DNA of 64,000 nt from Lineus longissimus (Eukaryota; Nemertea; Pilidiophora; Heteronemertea; Lineidae): assembly GCF_910592395.1 (NCBI RefSeq), contig NC_088311.1, forward strand, positions 20,462,501 through 20,526,500. Reading direction: 5' to 3'. A model generated the notes under the pieces. The model had not been told where the DNA came from. It was given only the letters and a program-made list of their open reading frames with translations, and searched no databases. Each line of letters starts with the position of its first letter. Positions within the stretch are counted from its first letter, which is position 1. Of the stretch, positions 33,292 through 44,300 are shown piece by piece. The translations under genes were made by a program, and so were the position numbers.

Positions 33292-35093
33292 TTATAAATT
33301 AAAACTTTCTCCACATCCACAAGTTCCTTTGATATTTGGGTTGTTGAATATAAATTCTGAAGCTAAAGGCGTTTCAACATAGTCCATTTCTGTTCCCAGT
33401 ACTGAGAGCTGAGCTTTTGAATCTATGATTATCTTTGCACCTGGAAAGGAAGCAGACAGAATATTTCAGAACATTTAAAACAGGTCTTTCACGATCACAT
33501 CACAAAGTAGGCATCCAGGCCTTTTAACTGGGATACTGTGTTGTTCATTGTTCTAACTTCTAAGGAGTAATAATACGGAGACATATCAGATGAAGCCAGA
33601 AAGACTTCAGGATGATTCAAAATATATCATGTCTCACAAGGCACACATGGCGTCTAGGCAGGCTAAGGACCACATGGCGAAGATCGACAGAACATGAGGC
33701 TAGGATGATAGGGATGAAGTGGACCCAAGTTGAGAAAACTGTGACCTATGCTTCACTTGGAGTAGCAGGGTTTAAGTCAAGTAAGTCAATTAACATGTCT
33801 GGTGAAGTAAATTCTGTAGTAGTGTTTGTTAGATAAAAACATTTCATTGTTCTGGTAGCGCAGGTAAGATTCATTGCCTGGATCACTGCAGCGTACAGGG
33901 CTGCTTGAATATCAGCTTAGCTGTGGTTTTTTAATTATCAATGGTTAATTCAACGTTAGAATACCGTCTTGATGCACCTCCTCATCGAACTTCCCCTTCT
34001 CATTGCAGTACTCCAAGGTATATGATAAACCATTACAACCTCTTGTCCGCACTCCGATCTTTAGACCAACCTGAAAATAAAAAACATTTCAATAAACGGA
34101 CAGTAATGACAAACCACTACCAACATGTAGCCAATCACAAACGAGTTTTAGCTCTGCAACCCAGTTTTTAAGGTCATACAGATTGAAGATGATGAAAGTC
34201 ACGCAATGACTTGCAATACATTTATCATAAAAGCATGCCTCTGCTGTGAATGCCTGCACTTTTCTCCAGTTATGAGGGCAGAATAAAGTTTTTTTTAAAA
34301 TGGAATTAAGCTTTCGACTTTCTTTGTGTGAAGATATTGAGAACAATGTAGAGGTCGTAAAAACCATCATTACCATGCCAACATACTTTAGTCGCTTTTT
34401 ACCTCACAAGTCAGACAATGTCCTACTTACTACACCATTGATCTACTCACCATCTCAGGTCTTTCTTTCATGAGCACCTTCACCTTTTGCACTGCAGTAG
34501 GAGTCTAAAATGGAAAGACAGACAGAGATCAATCAAAGTTGTTGTAGTACCAGTATACTTTATTGAACTTTAAAGGAAAACTTTTTGGGAAACAAAACTT
34601 ACTTTTCCCAGATTTGATCATGCATCCAACGTGGTACCGGTGAAACATCTGTGGTTGTTCCCCATGTTTCAGTGTTTCCAAACAATAGGCAGCTAGAGAG
34701 ACCATGACTTTTCAATAGGGGGGATACACAGAAAAACTCGTCAATCTATTTTTGAGCGTTCCCAAACAATGAGGGGAAACACTCAAAAACAGAAACACTC
34801 AAAAACATTACACCGGCGTTTCAGACAAAAGCCGAAAAGGGCCTGTAGGCTGTAGGAACACACTTCGATTCGACTAACTTGATCATGATGAATGACCTTC
34901 AATCCTTCATTATGAACACGATACAGCCATACATTTCGAGGCGTAAATGCAAGAAATTAACGGTAAATCGAAACTATAGACTACAAACCAATGTTTTATT
35001 AGTTCTTACCAATGTCAATGCAGCTCTGGTGGGAATCAATCGCATTTTTGAGACGGCACGAACGGACGCAGAAACAAACTTCGCAGCTGACAT
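33292..35093 (-). CDS. ISCA1: Iron-sulfur cluster assembly 1, mitochondrial A-type carrier
   Basis: Four exons give a 130-residue protein close in length and wording to animal ISCA1. Exon 1 is 35010-35093 (MSAAKFVSASVRAVSKMRLI..., a basic mitochondrial presequence). Exon 2 is 34451-34504, exon 3 is 33965-34070 and exon 4 is 33292-33440. All junctions are GT-AG and phases fit (0, 0, 1). Key features are RTRGCNGLSYTLEY with the first cluster-binding cysteine and a C-terminal GTCGCGESF carrying the Cys-x-Cys pair. With ISCA2 and IBA57 the family supplies mitochondrial [4Fe-4S] clusters. Intron 1 carries a 180-bp MITE and intron 3 a LINE scrap on the opposite strand. The start is the first ATG before the presequence and lies 289 bp from the PET100 start. 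Confidence 0.96.
33640..33765 (+). pseudogene. LINE C-terminal scrap in ISCA1 intron 3
   Basis: The + strand frame reads RLRTTWRRSTEHEARMIGMK followed by WTQVEK. It matches the general 'RP.TTWRR..E.E....G..W' tail common at the end of LINE ORF2 proteins in invertebrate genomes. Too short for clade assignment. Confidence 0.45.
34637..34816. mobile_element. 180-bp MITE, copy B, in ISCA1 intron 1
   Basis: Almost identical to 31437-31616, with the same length and the same CCGGTG...CACCGG ends. It lies 130 bp upstream (in gene direction) of ISCA1 exon 2. The high identity of two copies 3.2 kb apart points to recent transposition or local duplication. Confidence 0.85.
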
Positions 35094-35382
35094 CTTGGCC
35101 GCTTATACAAATAATATTGCATTTAAATTACTTTCGACACATAGATATACCATTATCTGAAGCCTAATAAGCATTTAAGGGAACAAACAATTATACATTT
35201 ATATGTATAAAAATACATTTGGCTATTGTTATCCTGTATTTTCTAGTAAATTCGTGATAAACTAAAAATATTTTCTGTTGTTGTAAGCGACTCAGAAATT
35301 GCGCAGTCTTTCACGTTTTGAACTTATGCAACGACAAAACTATTGATTTTCCTCTAAATGACCCATAGATGATATAAGCAAG
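35094..35382. promoter_or_regulatory. Shared head-to-head promoter of ISCA1 and PET100
   Basis: The start codons of the two divergent genes are separated by only 289 bp. Allowing for both 5' UTRs, both promoters must lie here. No TATA box stands out at a fixed distance from either gene. Both products are mitochondrial assembly factors for metal-containing proteins, so co-regulation is plausible. Confidence 0.7.
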
Positions 35383-36464
35383 ATGGGTGGATGGAAATTA
35401 GAAGTTGCGAAGGTAAGTTTTGTCCTTGGTTTTTATTGATCTGTTGCGTATTTCTTTTCAGGATGTTTGTTTTAGGAATCAGTAGTGGGCAATCTAATTT
35501 CGCCACATCCCTAAGTAGCCTACTTATAGACATGCAATTTTTTATTCTAATGACATGCAGTCATGCTCAAAAGTAACTATCTGTGCCCTGTGTCCAAAGT
35601 GATTTAAATTATTTTAGTAAAGTAGCGTGAATTAATCCAGGGCTTAGCGTCATCCACTGGCGTCATAGCATTTCAAAAGTTCTAGCATGTCTTATTTTGG
35701 TTCATTTCAGATGGCCATGTATATGTCATTTCCAGTTGGACTTTTCTACTATTTTAACCAGCCTTCGTTTTTTGAGGAGTGGATGATGAGTAGGAGGGTA
35801 AGTTCATTTTTTGGCCTAGTCCCTGCAAACAAGCTATATAAATGTTCGCTGCGTCCAGTGAATAGTCACTATAGTGATCTCAACTGCATGTGGCAGAAAT
35901 TGCTTGTTTGTTCTGGGCATCAGAGGTGCTTGTGACCCGGGCTCAAAGTAATCGTTTCTCTTCGAAGATTAAAGTTTAATATTTTTGTGTGTTTGTTTTC
36001 AGCATGAATTATTCCCTCCCGAACAACCTGGGGCTGTAAGTATCAGTTCAAAAATTATCAAGCCTTTCGACTGATAAATAATTTACGGTTTAGTGCCTCC
36101 AGACAGTATAGGCCATATAGAAGTCATATTGAGTTACTTTTATAGAGCTAATGACCTTCCTGGATGATGCTTTTTGCCTTCTACAGCAGTAGTTCCACTG
36201 GCAGACTGAAGCATAGTTCTTCATGATCTCTGGCCAACTTTCTTTTGTCATGTTTCACACATTTCTGTGTGTTTGCAGGCTCTAACAGGTCAAAACATAC
36301 CAAAAAAGATGTTTGGCCTTTGTGACCGCCCTTTATATTGCATTCTATAGTGTATTCTTTTTGTATTCCAGCGGAGAGCCATTCAAAAGACGATTGTCAA
36401 ATTAGATGAAAGGCGTGAACAGAAATGGAAGGAAAATATGAAGAAGGTAGACACATCGTCATAG
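35383..36464 (+). CDS. PET100: PET100, cytochrome c oxidase assembly factor
   Basis: Four small exons give 80 residues, the usual size for PET100. They are 35383-35412 (MGGWKLEVAK), 35711-35797 (MAMYMSFPVGLFYYFNQPSF then FEEWMMSRR), 36003-36035 (HELFPPEQPGA) and 36372-36464 (charged tail ending KKVDTSS). All introns are GT-AG and phase 0. The N-terminal pattern GxKLEV...M followed by one membrane helix (about residues 11-27), then FFEEW, R-[RK]-HEL-[FW]-PPE and a charged coiled tail, is that of PET100. The family is an inner-membrane protein needed for complex IV assembly. It diverges from ISCA1 across a 289-bp promoter. Confidence 0.93.
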
Positions 36465-36639
36465 TTTTAGGAATCTGTTTGATTTAAAAGATGTATCATG
36501 TTAAACAAAACTGAATTTAAGAGCCCTGAAGTTTTGCGAATTTATAATATTGGGGGATCTCAGAAATAGGAATCATGTACACACTTTTGAATCATGGACC
36601 AAATTTCATACTTTCTATGTTGTTCTGCTTGAATAAGTG

Positions 36640-38358
36640 AATGTAAGTCAGGCTGTGAGTACAACCACTTTCAATACATGCCTTTTTCTGACAATTTTGA
36701 GGACAGCTTTTGTATCCATGAAACGAGCAGGCAAGCTGGGCCTGCCTGGGAAACTGTATGGATTCCATTGTTGTCGATAATGATACTTTGAAAATGATTT
36801 GTGATAAGTTCTTGTGTGAAAATTGTGGTGTATTTAAAAATTCTGAAGGATGTGACAAACTGTGTGTTTTGATGTAACTAAGATGTGGCTGACTCTTGAG
36901 GCTGGGTATGCATAGACTGTATGGACGTGTGGCATTGTGATATTGATAATTGTCACCTGGCCGACAAAAGAGTATGTTCCTGTTGTAATGGAACATGTTG
37001 CATGATGTGCCGTGCACAAGAAAGACATTGGGTGATATGAATAAAGACTAGGAAATGCTTTTATCTCCATGTACATTTACACTAGGCCTTCCTGTACAAA
37101 ACCGGAGTAAAAGCATTTGCTAGTCTTTATTCATATCACCCAATGTCCGTGCAATGCATTACAAGAGAACAGTCTGTGGATACATGTAAGCAGTATAGTG
37201 ATGGTGAAACGCATGTGTCCAAGGAATTGGTGTGATCCTCTTGTAAATATATGTATCATCAACCTTTTTGGAGAAAAAATAAAGAAGAAATGGAATAAAA
37301 CCAAGTGTTGTTCCTTTGTCCTTATGGTGTTGCCTCCTGATCTATTTGTTGGCTTGTCAGTTGTGGCAAAGTTTGTTCGGACCAAGAAGACTGATGAGAC
37401 ATGTAACGGTCATGAAGACTACGAGGTTGCCATGCTGTTGTCATTTTGGCCACCTTGAATTTTAATCAGGTCCAGGATAAAAAGTTTTTGCCTGTAAAGA
37501 CCTAGAAAACGTGACCCGGCTGGTCTCGGATGTAGAGACCAACTGTCTCTGTGGCCCCTCGTTCTGACACTGTCGCCTCCCATTAGGACAGTTTGGCATG
37601 TACACCTGATACCAATGGTCTACCTGCCAAGACCAGGTTCTGTTTGGGTACCAATTTGAACTTTTTCCCAAATTTTATAATGGAATTGGATGTGAATAAG
37701 GCTCAGACAGACAGTGGATGTTACAATGGTCTCTGACCTCTGTCGTATATTGGTGTCAAGGCCTTGCTAGATGACCTGGATAACATCCAAGGCACTGTGT
37801 GCAAACAAACAGAGTTGTTCCTCTTGGAAATAGAATCCCTTGATCATATTCTTTTATTCATACACGGGACAATTCGAGTCAGGTTTTTTAGAACTTGGCT
37901 ATACAATGTACCCTGTCCACGTTTAAAGTGTGCACTTGTCCATCCTAAACAATGAATTTGGCCACCTGAATATTCTTCCTGCTTGTATACAATGTAGCAG
38001 GGTCTTTTGATGACATGCTCATACAGTCCAAAGCCATAGGGGACAATGCTTTAAATGATGGCTATGGCTTAAACCCATGCTGACAGACTTAATAGAGGGG
38101 ACACGAGAGATGGTTGTGCCGACCCGCAGACAAGACAATGTAGGTGCCAGTACACCCAAGTGTAGATTATTCCCAGTATCGTAAAAGTGGTGTGCAGTCT
38201 GCATCTATTATGTACACTGGGTCAAGTTCCGGCTCCTGTGTTGTAGTCGAGATGATCCACTGTTAGTAGAGATGCAACAGTCCTTTGACGAACTGAATGT
38301 CATCAAGAGCCAAGACCAACAACATCGATTGATGTTACTTGGCAGTGCTTGGTTGTGA
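36640..38358 (+). pseudogene. Decayed cysteine-rich coding region, family unknown
   Basis: Several + strand fragments read like protein but lie in different frames. One is CENCGVFKNSEGCDKLCVLM at about 36812. Another runs 36909-37040 (CIDCMDVWHCDIDNCHLADK followed by RVCSCCNGTCCMMCRAQERH). A third frame ends at 37458, and a terminal frame ends at 38358 (DDPLLVEMQQSFDELNVIKS then QDQQHRLMLLGSAWL). The Cys/His spacing suggests a zinc-binding domain. Stops and frame changes separate the pieces. I think this is a broken copy of a multi-copy, perhaps transposon-borne, gene; I cannot name it. Confidence 0.4.
37021..37149. repeat. Inverted repeat, ~45-bp arms
   Basis: AAGACATTGGGTGATATGAA and the following bases through GGAAATGCTTTTA are mirrored after a spacer of about 40 bp by TAAAAGCATTTGCTAGTC and on to CATATCACCCAATGTC. 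The left arm includes the stop codon of the cysteine-rich fragment at 37040, so the palindrome duplicated coding-end sequence in inverted form. Confidence 0.8.
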
Positions 38359-38860
38359 CATTGTCTTCCAAACTAGCTTCAGCCCCTCAACTCCTTTAAT
38401 TTTTTATGAACAAGAAATACACAAAAGATTTGGAGTTTGAGATATGTTGTTTATTAGCATGATTTTAAAACCATACTCCTTGTAACAATGCCAGTACATA
38501 TACTACCATAGAATCTCAACACAACCAATCACCATGTATTCCAGTATTCTTCCATGTATTCTTATGGAATCCAATGGAATAGTTAAAGCTACTGGGTCAG
38601 AAACATGTATACTTTCCTGAGTAAGGCTGAAGCCGAGCGCTCCGATGAAACAAACTCAAGAAGTTTTTAGTAATACATGTACGTTGGCGTTGATCATCAA
38701 GAGTGATGTACTTGTCTTTGCACAGCCATGTTTCAGATGAGACCTTTGGTCCCAGTCAAGACATCTTACCTCGGAAACTTAAGACAATTGTGGATCTTTT
38801 AGCTGCCATAATGCATTTGACTATTTTCCAGAAACAGATACAGTAGATTTCACCTTGTTC
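38359..38860. other. No gene seen
   Basis: Intergenic-looking AT-rich sequence. No frame, splice pair or repeat could be supported. Confidence 0.4.
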
Positions 38861-38864
38861 CTCA

Positions 38865-39275
38865 ACTGTGGCGACACCTCGGTCTCTAGAACATAATAGT
38901 GTCTATCATGGAACTGTGGAGATACATGTACCTCGGTCTCTAGAACATGATAGTAACTACATGTATCATAGAACTGTGGAGACACCTTGGTCTCCAGTAC
39001 ATAATACATGTAGTATCTATCATGGAACTGTGAAGATACATGTACCTCGGTCTCTAGAACATGATAGTAACTACATGTATCATAGAACTGTGGAGACACC
39101 TTGGTCTCCAGTACATGTAATACATGTACATGTAGTATCTATCATGGAACTGTGGAGATACATGTACCTTGATCTCTAGAACATGATAGTAACTACATGT
39201 ATCATAGAACTGTGGATATACCTTGGTCTCTAGAACATAATATTACCTATCATAGAAATGTGGAGATACCTTGTT
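38865..39275. repeat. Tandem repeat, ~58-bp unit in ~118-bp pairs
   Basis: The core ACCTYGGTCTCTAGAACAT followed by ATCATRGAACTGTGGAGAYA recurs about seven times. Two alternating variants (TCTAGAACATGATAG and TCCAGTACATAATAC) make a pair of about 118 bp. ATG-started frames on both strands here are by-products of the repeat. Confidence 0.85.
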
Positions 39276-39814
39276 TGACCTTGTATGCAACAAGATCATT
39301 CAGCTGTAGGAGAATCATATCTCTAATTCATGATGAATTATTTTGGCAACAATTTACAAGGCATTTTGGCCATGGGTACCAGGAAATGCAGACGAGGACA
39401 CCACGGCAGCAAAATTCGAGCCCTGGAGATTACTTGTAGTCTTTATGAATTCTTGCTTGTATCGAACTCTAAAATCATGAACTCTGAACCACGAATACAT
39501 GATCAGCTAGTGTCACCTGTAGTTCTTGCCACGTTTTTCAAACTCTTGACAGCAAATTTTTCAAATACCCCCCCCCTGAGTTAATCAGAAGAACTCATTC
39601 AGTTGCCTACTACCAGTACATACTGGTATATGTTGGACACTTGTATGAAGACATCAACCAATACATCCTACTAGCGTTGCAATGCATAACTGATTCGGAG
39701 ATGATATCTAGCAGGATGCTTTGAAAACTAACACGTATATGGCCTATATCAAGCAGGATGCTTCGAAAACTTACAAGTGGCCTAAACAGAGAAATTAAAG
39801 TACAACGCCAGCCA

Positions 39815-39820
39815 TTTATT
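39815..39820 (-). terminator. Possible DBT polyadenylation signal
   Basis: AATAAA on the minus strand, about 315 bases past the DBT stop codon. It is the first canonical hexamer I noticed in that 3' flank; position alone supports it. Confidence 0.35.
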
Positions 39821-40134
39821 GTGTACTTTCTAGAAATGCTCTGCAGATTCAGACTAAAAACACTAGAAACTGTTATCTCTTCTCCTAGAAGTCCTGTGGT
39901 TTCACTCTGGCGGATTACGGCCAGTGGCCACAGACCACGACTATAATACATGATTGTATGACTGCCATTACCAAATTACACCCACATTACATCATGACCG
40001 GTAGCCGCCTAAAAGAAACAGGCATCTCTGATGAAGAAAACCAAGCCGTCATCCATTGAAACTCACACATAAGTCAGTTAGTTTAGCACGCAACACCAGT
40101 TAAACCTAGAAAGCGCCTTTTCATATTGTGTCCA

Positions 40135-40302
40135 TCATTTCAAATCCAGGATCATTGATGAGGGGTTTTCTAGATAAGACTTCCAAAGATTTGAGAAACG
40201 AGCCATCGTGGCGCCATCTATTACACGGTGATCGGCTGACCAACTAACTTGCATTATATGGGCCTTGATGACTTCACCATTTGAGCCGAACCTTGGTAAT
40301 GC
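40135..40302 (-). CDS. DBT: DBT (BCKDH E2) last exon, catalytic histidine
   Basis: The exon opens in phase 0 after attttcag and encodes [20 protein letters not shown], then [20 protein letters not shown] and [15 protein letters not shown] before the stop at 40135. The [10 protein letters not shown] block is the diagnostic active-site motif of 2-oxoacid dehydrogenase acyltransferases, with the catalytic His. The wording around it, including the LDLK end, is that of the branched-chain E2 rather than the pyruvate or oxoglutarate E2. It is separated from the previous exon (57173-57244) by a 16.9-kb intron full of transposons. The codon join ...GKIQ-ALPRF... is clean. Confidence 0.97.
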   Translation of the reverse strand, partial: ALPRFGSNGEVIKAHIMQVSWSADHRVIDGATMARFSNLWKSYLENPSSMILDLK

Positions 40303-40545
40303 CTGAAAATAGATTGACATGAGAGCTTACCTCATTTAAATAGAATATCAAGTAACCAAAACACACAGAGTAACAGTTTTCAAGTCTTTGAATATTCTTA
40401 CAAGTCTCATGTATCATCAATGAATGAAACGGCCAGGGGCCATTGTGCTCACCGTAGAAAGCAATCTAGTACTGTTAATTATGTGCGATATGTGAATAGG
40501 TGATAGGTACCCTGGTAGGCGTACTCATACATATATATGGAATGG

Positions 40546-41331
40546 CTAGTAATAGGACAGGGTGGTATATATTAGTTTATGATCAGACCAATAATTGTCA
40601 ATGACATCGACAAGTTCAATATCATGTGATAAAGCAGTGTTGGTGAAGACTAGGTCTAACGTTGAGTCAAAATCTGTGGTGTTTTTTGTCATGTGCTGTG
40701 TGAAATCAAATCCTTGCAACATATAGGTTTCTAATTTAGCATTGTAGTTTTCAGTATTAGCTATTGACTTCATGTTGAAATCGCCCATGATGAGGTACCT
40801 TTCAGTTGGTTCATATGTTGAGAGGCACTCTTGTAGTCTATAGACCAGGTTTTGAAATGTGCAAGTTGGTGCTGTGTAGATTGCAATGACATGAATGACT
40901 GTGTTGGAGTCTTTTGGATGGATGCAAAGAGATATAGATTCGAAGTTACTGGTGGTAATAAATCGTTTCTCCATTATTCTTATATCATTTTTCACATAAA
41001 TCATTAGACCATGAGGTGGTCTTTGCACAGGGTTGGCAGTATTTTGGTCATTGCGCACAAGCTGGAAATCAGTGATAGAATAGTTCTTGTCGGTATCAGA
41101 TCGTTTTAAACGTGTTTCTGCTAATGCAACAATAGATGCAGCGGTTATGTTTGGATCCGGTTTTAAATCACTAAAGTGTGCGTAGACAGATCTAGCATTG
41201 TGGTAGACAATTTTCAGTAGATTTGATGGCTGGTAAGACAGGGCAGTTTGTATTATTTGATGATTTGACCAACTCTGGTCAGCTATGTGCAGTGAGTGGA
41301 TGTACTGGGTATTCAATTGATTGGTGAACAC
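40546..41331 (-). CDS. Stand-alone endonuclease (EEP fold) of the Helentron
   Basis: A 261-codon ORF with an endonuclease/exonuclease/phosphatase domain of the APE-like type. It shows the opening KIVYHNARSVYAHF, catalytic Glu in ALAETRLK (E72), HGLMIYVKNDI, LIMGDFNM (D184, N186), DSTLDLVFTN and the closing WSDHKLI (S249, D250, H251), so all expected active-site boxes are present. It begins 5 nt after the stop of the large Helentron ORF, in a different frame. It is clearly homologous to the damaged endonuclease domain fused to that ORF's C-terminus. It would nick DNA, as in Helentron elements that carry such a domain. How it is translated is unclear: frameshift, reinitiation or a separate mRNA. 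It could also be the remainder of another nested copy. Confidence 0.85.
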   Translation of the reverse strand: MFTNQLNTQYIHSLHIADQSWSNHQIIQTALSYQPSNLLKIVYHNARSVYAHFSDLKPDPNITAASIVALAETRLKRSDTDKNYSITDFQLVRNDQNTANPVQRPPHGLMIYVKNDIRIMEKRFITTSNFESISLCIHPKDSNTVIHVIAIYTAPTCTFQNLVYRLQECLSTYEPTERYLIMGDFNMKSIANTENYNAKLETYMLQGFDFTQHMTKNTTDFDSTLDLVFTNTALSHDIELVDVIDNYWSDHKLIYTTLSYY

Positions 41332-41336
41332 TAAAT

Positions 41337-44300
41337 CTAATTCTGCATGTGGACACTAATGTAAACTTTTTTCTTTTTTTTCGTGCTTGTTTCTTCATTT
41401 GATTGATAGGCGGTGAACATACCATTATCTGATTGTGTAAACAGATGTTCATCCCTTTTGGAATGTTTTGGCAGACCTTTTGTGGTTGGTTCTCCAATAT
41501 ATTGTTCAAATTGATATCTCTGCATCATGATGGTTTCCAAGTCGTTCTGGTACATGTTGACCATTATCTTGTTTGCTTTCGCTGAATCTGGATCATTAGC
41601 TAGTACTGGCTTGTCAATGTTATTGAAATTTCCAATGATGAAGAATCTCTCTAATTGTTGGTAGGGCAAAAGGCAAGTATGGAAATTATTGATTAGTTTT
41701 GACCAAGTGGAATTTGGATACACGTTTATGAAAAGGACATAGTATTGTTTACACGAGATAGATTGCGGAGGCTGTAAGTGCAGGAGGATTGTTTCAAAAG
41801 TGTCTGTTCGATCGGTTGTTGTTTCCAAGACAGTAATGTCTTTTTTTATGTATAGCATCAGTCCATGCATTGGTCTCATGATATTGTCTGTCGGTTGGTG
41901 ATCATTACGTACAAGTCTGAAATTTGGTAAGGCATATGTTTCAGTGTGATCAGATTGTTTCAACCGAGAATTTGCAAGTGCAATGACGGACGCTGTTGTG
42001 ATGGTTTGATTTTTTTTAATCTCATCAAAATGATCATACACTGATGTAGCATCATTGAAGACAATGGCAAGTTCTTTTCCCTGGTAGACAGGTGTGTAGC
42101 ACAAGGAGAGTTTGTTTTTCTGCTTCATTAATCTCATGTACTTGATCACTTTGGCTGATTGCGAAATGGCACTTTCATTGAGGTCAAGGATGTACAGATC
42201 ATCGATGGATCGGACTCGACTTAAAGCAACATAATGTGAATGTTTCATTAAATTTGTTGGTGTTGTTTGCAGTACTTGGTTAGTGTTCATGTTAACCACA
42301 AGCTTTTTGAATGTGCCCCCTTGTGCAGAGTGGACAGTTCTTGCATTGCTGGGTTTCAAGGGAAATTGACTTCTCATAATGGTATGATGTTTTCCCCATA
42401 AGAACTGACGTTTGACAGCAAATATAGGTGTCCATGATTTGTCGATGTGGTCTGAGTAAAGGGAGCGATTGGTTGCTCTTCTTTGTTGTCCAATCTTTGT
42501 TTCTTCGAATTGAACCCATATAATGGACGGATTTTTAACAATGTCTTTAAATTCAATATATTTTACAATGCAGGATGAGCCATTTACTATGCCGTCTTCT
42601 ATATCGGAGTTAATTGTTGTTGAATATGTGAGGGAAACAGCAATGTTGAGTGTCCTTTGGAGGTTTGCAGAGGCTTTGTACGTGTCTATTGTTTTTAGGC
42701 TGTCATATATCTTTTGTTTTTGTTTTTCCGAAACATTTGTTATGAGAACATCATGAGCATCAATTGTTACTTTTGTCATAGTTGCTTTATCGAAAAGTTT
42801 GTTGTTATGAGCATCGACTAATCTATTAAGCAAGAATATGTGAGGTACATCTTCAGGATAATTTGGATCATTTTGGGTAATCATACGACTTTTTAATTGA
42901 GTCAAGTCATCTTGGGTTTGTTTTCCTGTTCTTAATCTATTTAGGATGTTGGCGAATGTCATGTCACCTTGTTGCCTCATTATTTGATCAAGTTCGTACA
43001 CAAAGAAGTATTCTTGCCAAAAATTACCTGCCAAGTAGGCATTCGTTGCATTTGAATCTTCAAACACATAACTGTCAAAACATGGTTGCAGTTGATACAT
43101 ATCACCAATGGCAAGGACATGTATTCCTCCAAATAGGTTCTTGTTGTCTAAAATGTCCGTTAGTCTCTGGTGAATGAAGGAGAACATACCACAGCCAACC
43201 ATAGATATCTCGTCGATGATAAGGACTTTTAAGTGCCTATATTTAGCTCGTAGTGTATTTCGTTTTTCTTGTACCAGGGGTATGTAGTCAGCTTTGAAAT
43301 TCTTTTTGAATGGTATACTAAATGCTGAGTGTATTGTAGAGCCTTCGACAACATATGCTGCATATCCACTGGGGGCTATTATTTGTATTCGTAGATCCTC
43401 TGGATTCTGACCTTCTTCGGAACATAAGTGTCTTAGCATGAATTGATATAGGGCTTTAACAACTTGCGATTTGCCAACTCCTGCCCCGCCTGTTAGGAAA
43501 GTACACAGTTGATCATCACTGGTCTTCAATCTTTGTACGATATGTGTGAAGAACTCTCTTTGTTTATGGTTCAAAGTTCGAAGCAAATCTTTGTACTGAT
43601 CATCTGGCAATCTTTTACCAATCAATTCAACTTCTTGACCAGGTGGACGAACAGAAATACCAATGTCTTGGCCAATGTCATAAGTCTTCTGATTATTTGC
43701 ACGCTCAGGGTCAAAGAATAAGCATTCGCTACTTTGGATAGTGTGATCAATTTCATCTTGCTCAATGATATCGCCTTCTTCTGCTTGGGCAATAGCCTCT
43801 TGTAACTCGTCAATGTTCTGTTCATACTGTCTTCGTTTGGCTTCAATAGGTGTAGTTGTTTTCAGGTAGTTGTAATGCTGTTCATAGGTTTCAAAATCCC
43901 CCAGCAAGTTTTTTTCAGATGTCATCCAAGGGTGAAACAGTAATATTCTCTCCCTATAATAAGCTTCAGAATCGTTGTCTTTATTGAATTTGACATATCT
44001 GATGACCTTAGGTTTATTTCTCTTCGTTATCTTCATGCCACTCTTTGTGACGTAGGATTTTTCTACGTTAAAATCATGGTCCTCATCTATGTTGTGAACA
44101 TGTTTTGAAGTCATTTGGTCATCAAGCTCACTGGAATCATCAGAAGGGTAATCATCTACATTGTCTTGAAAGAGATCATCATCATGTTCAGTTTTTGGAT
44201 ATGTAATGGTGAAGCATGCCACATAATCAGCAAGGCAATATTTTCGAAGACAAAATGGTCTTTTAGCATAGAGGCCGATGTTTCCAAGAGTCTGTACATC

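Noticed and set aside
36592-37017. 141-codon minus-strand ORF
   Set aside because: It is antisense to the cysteine-rich fragment; its Cys/His content mirrors the other strand.
38868-39179. 103- and 92-codon frames on opposite strands
   Set aside because: By-products of the 58-bp tandem repeat.
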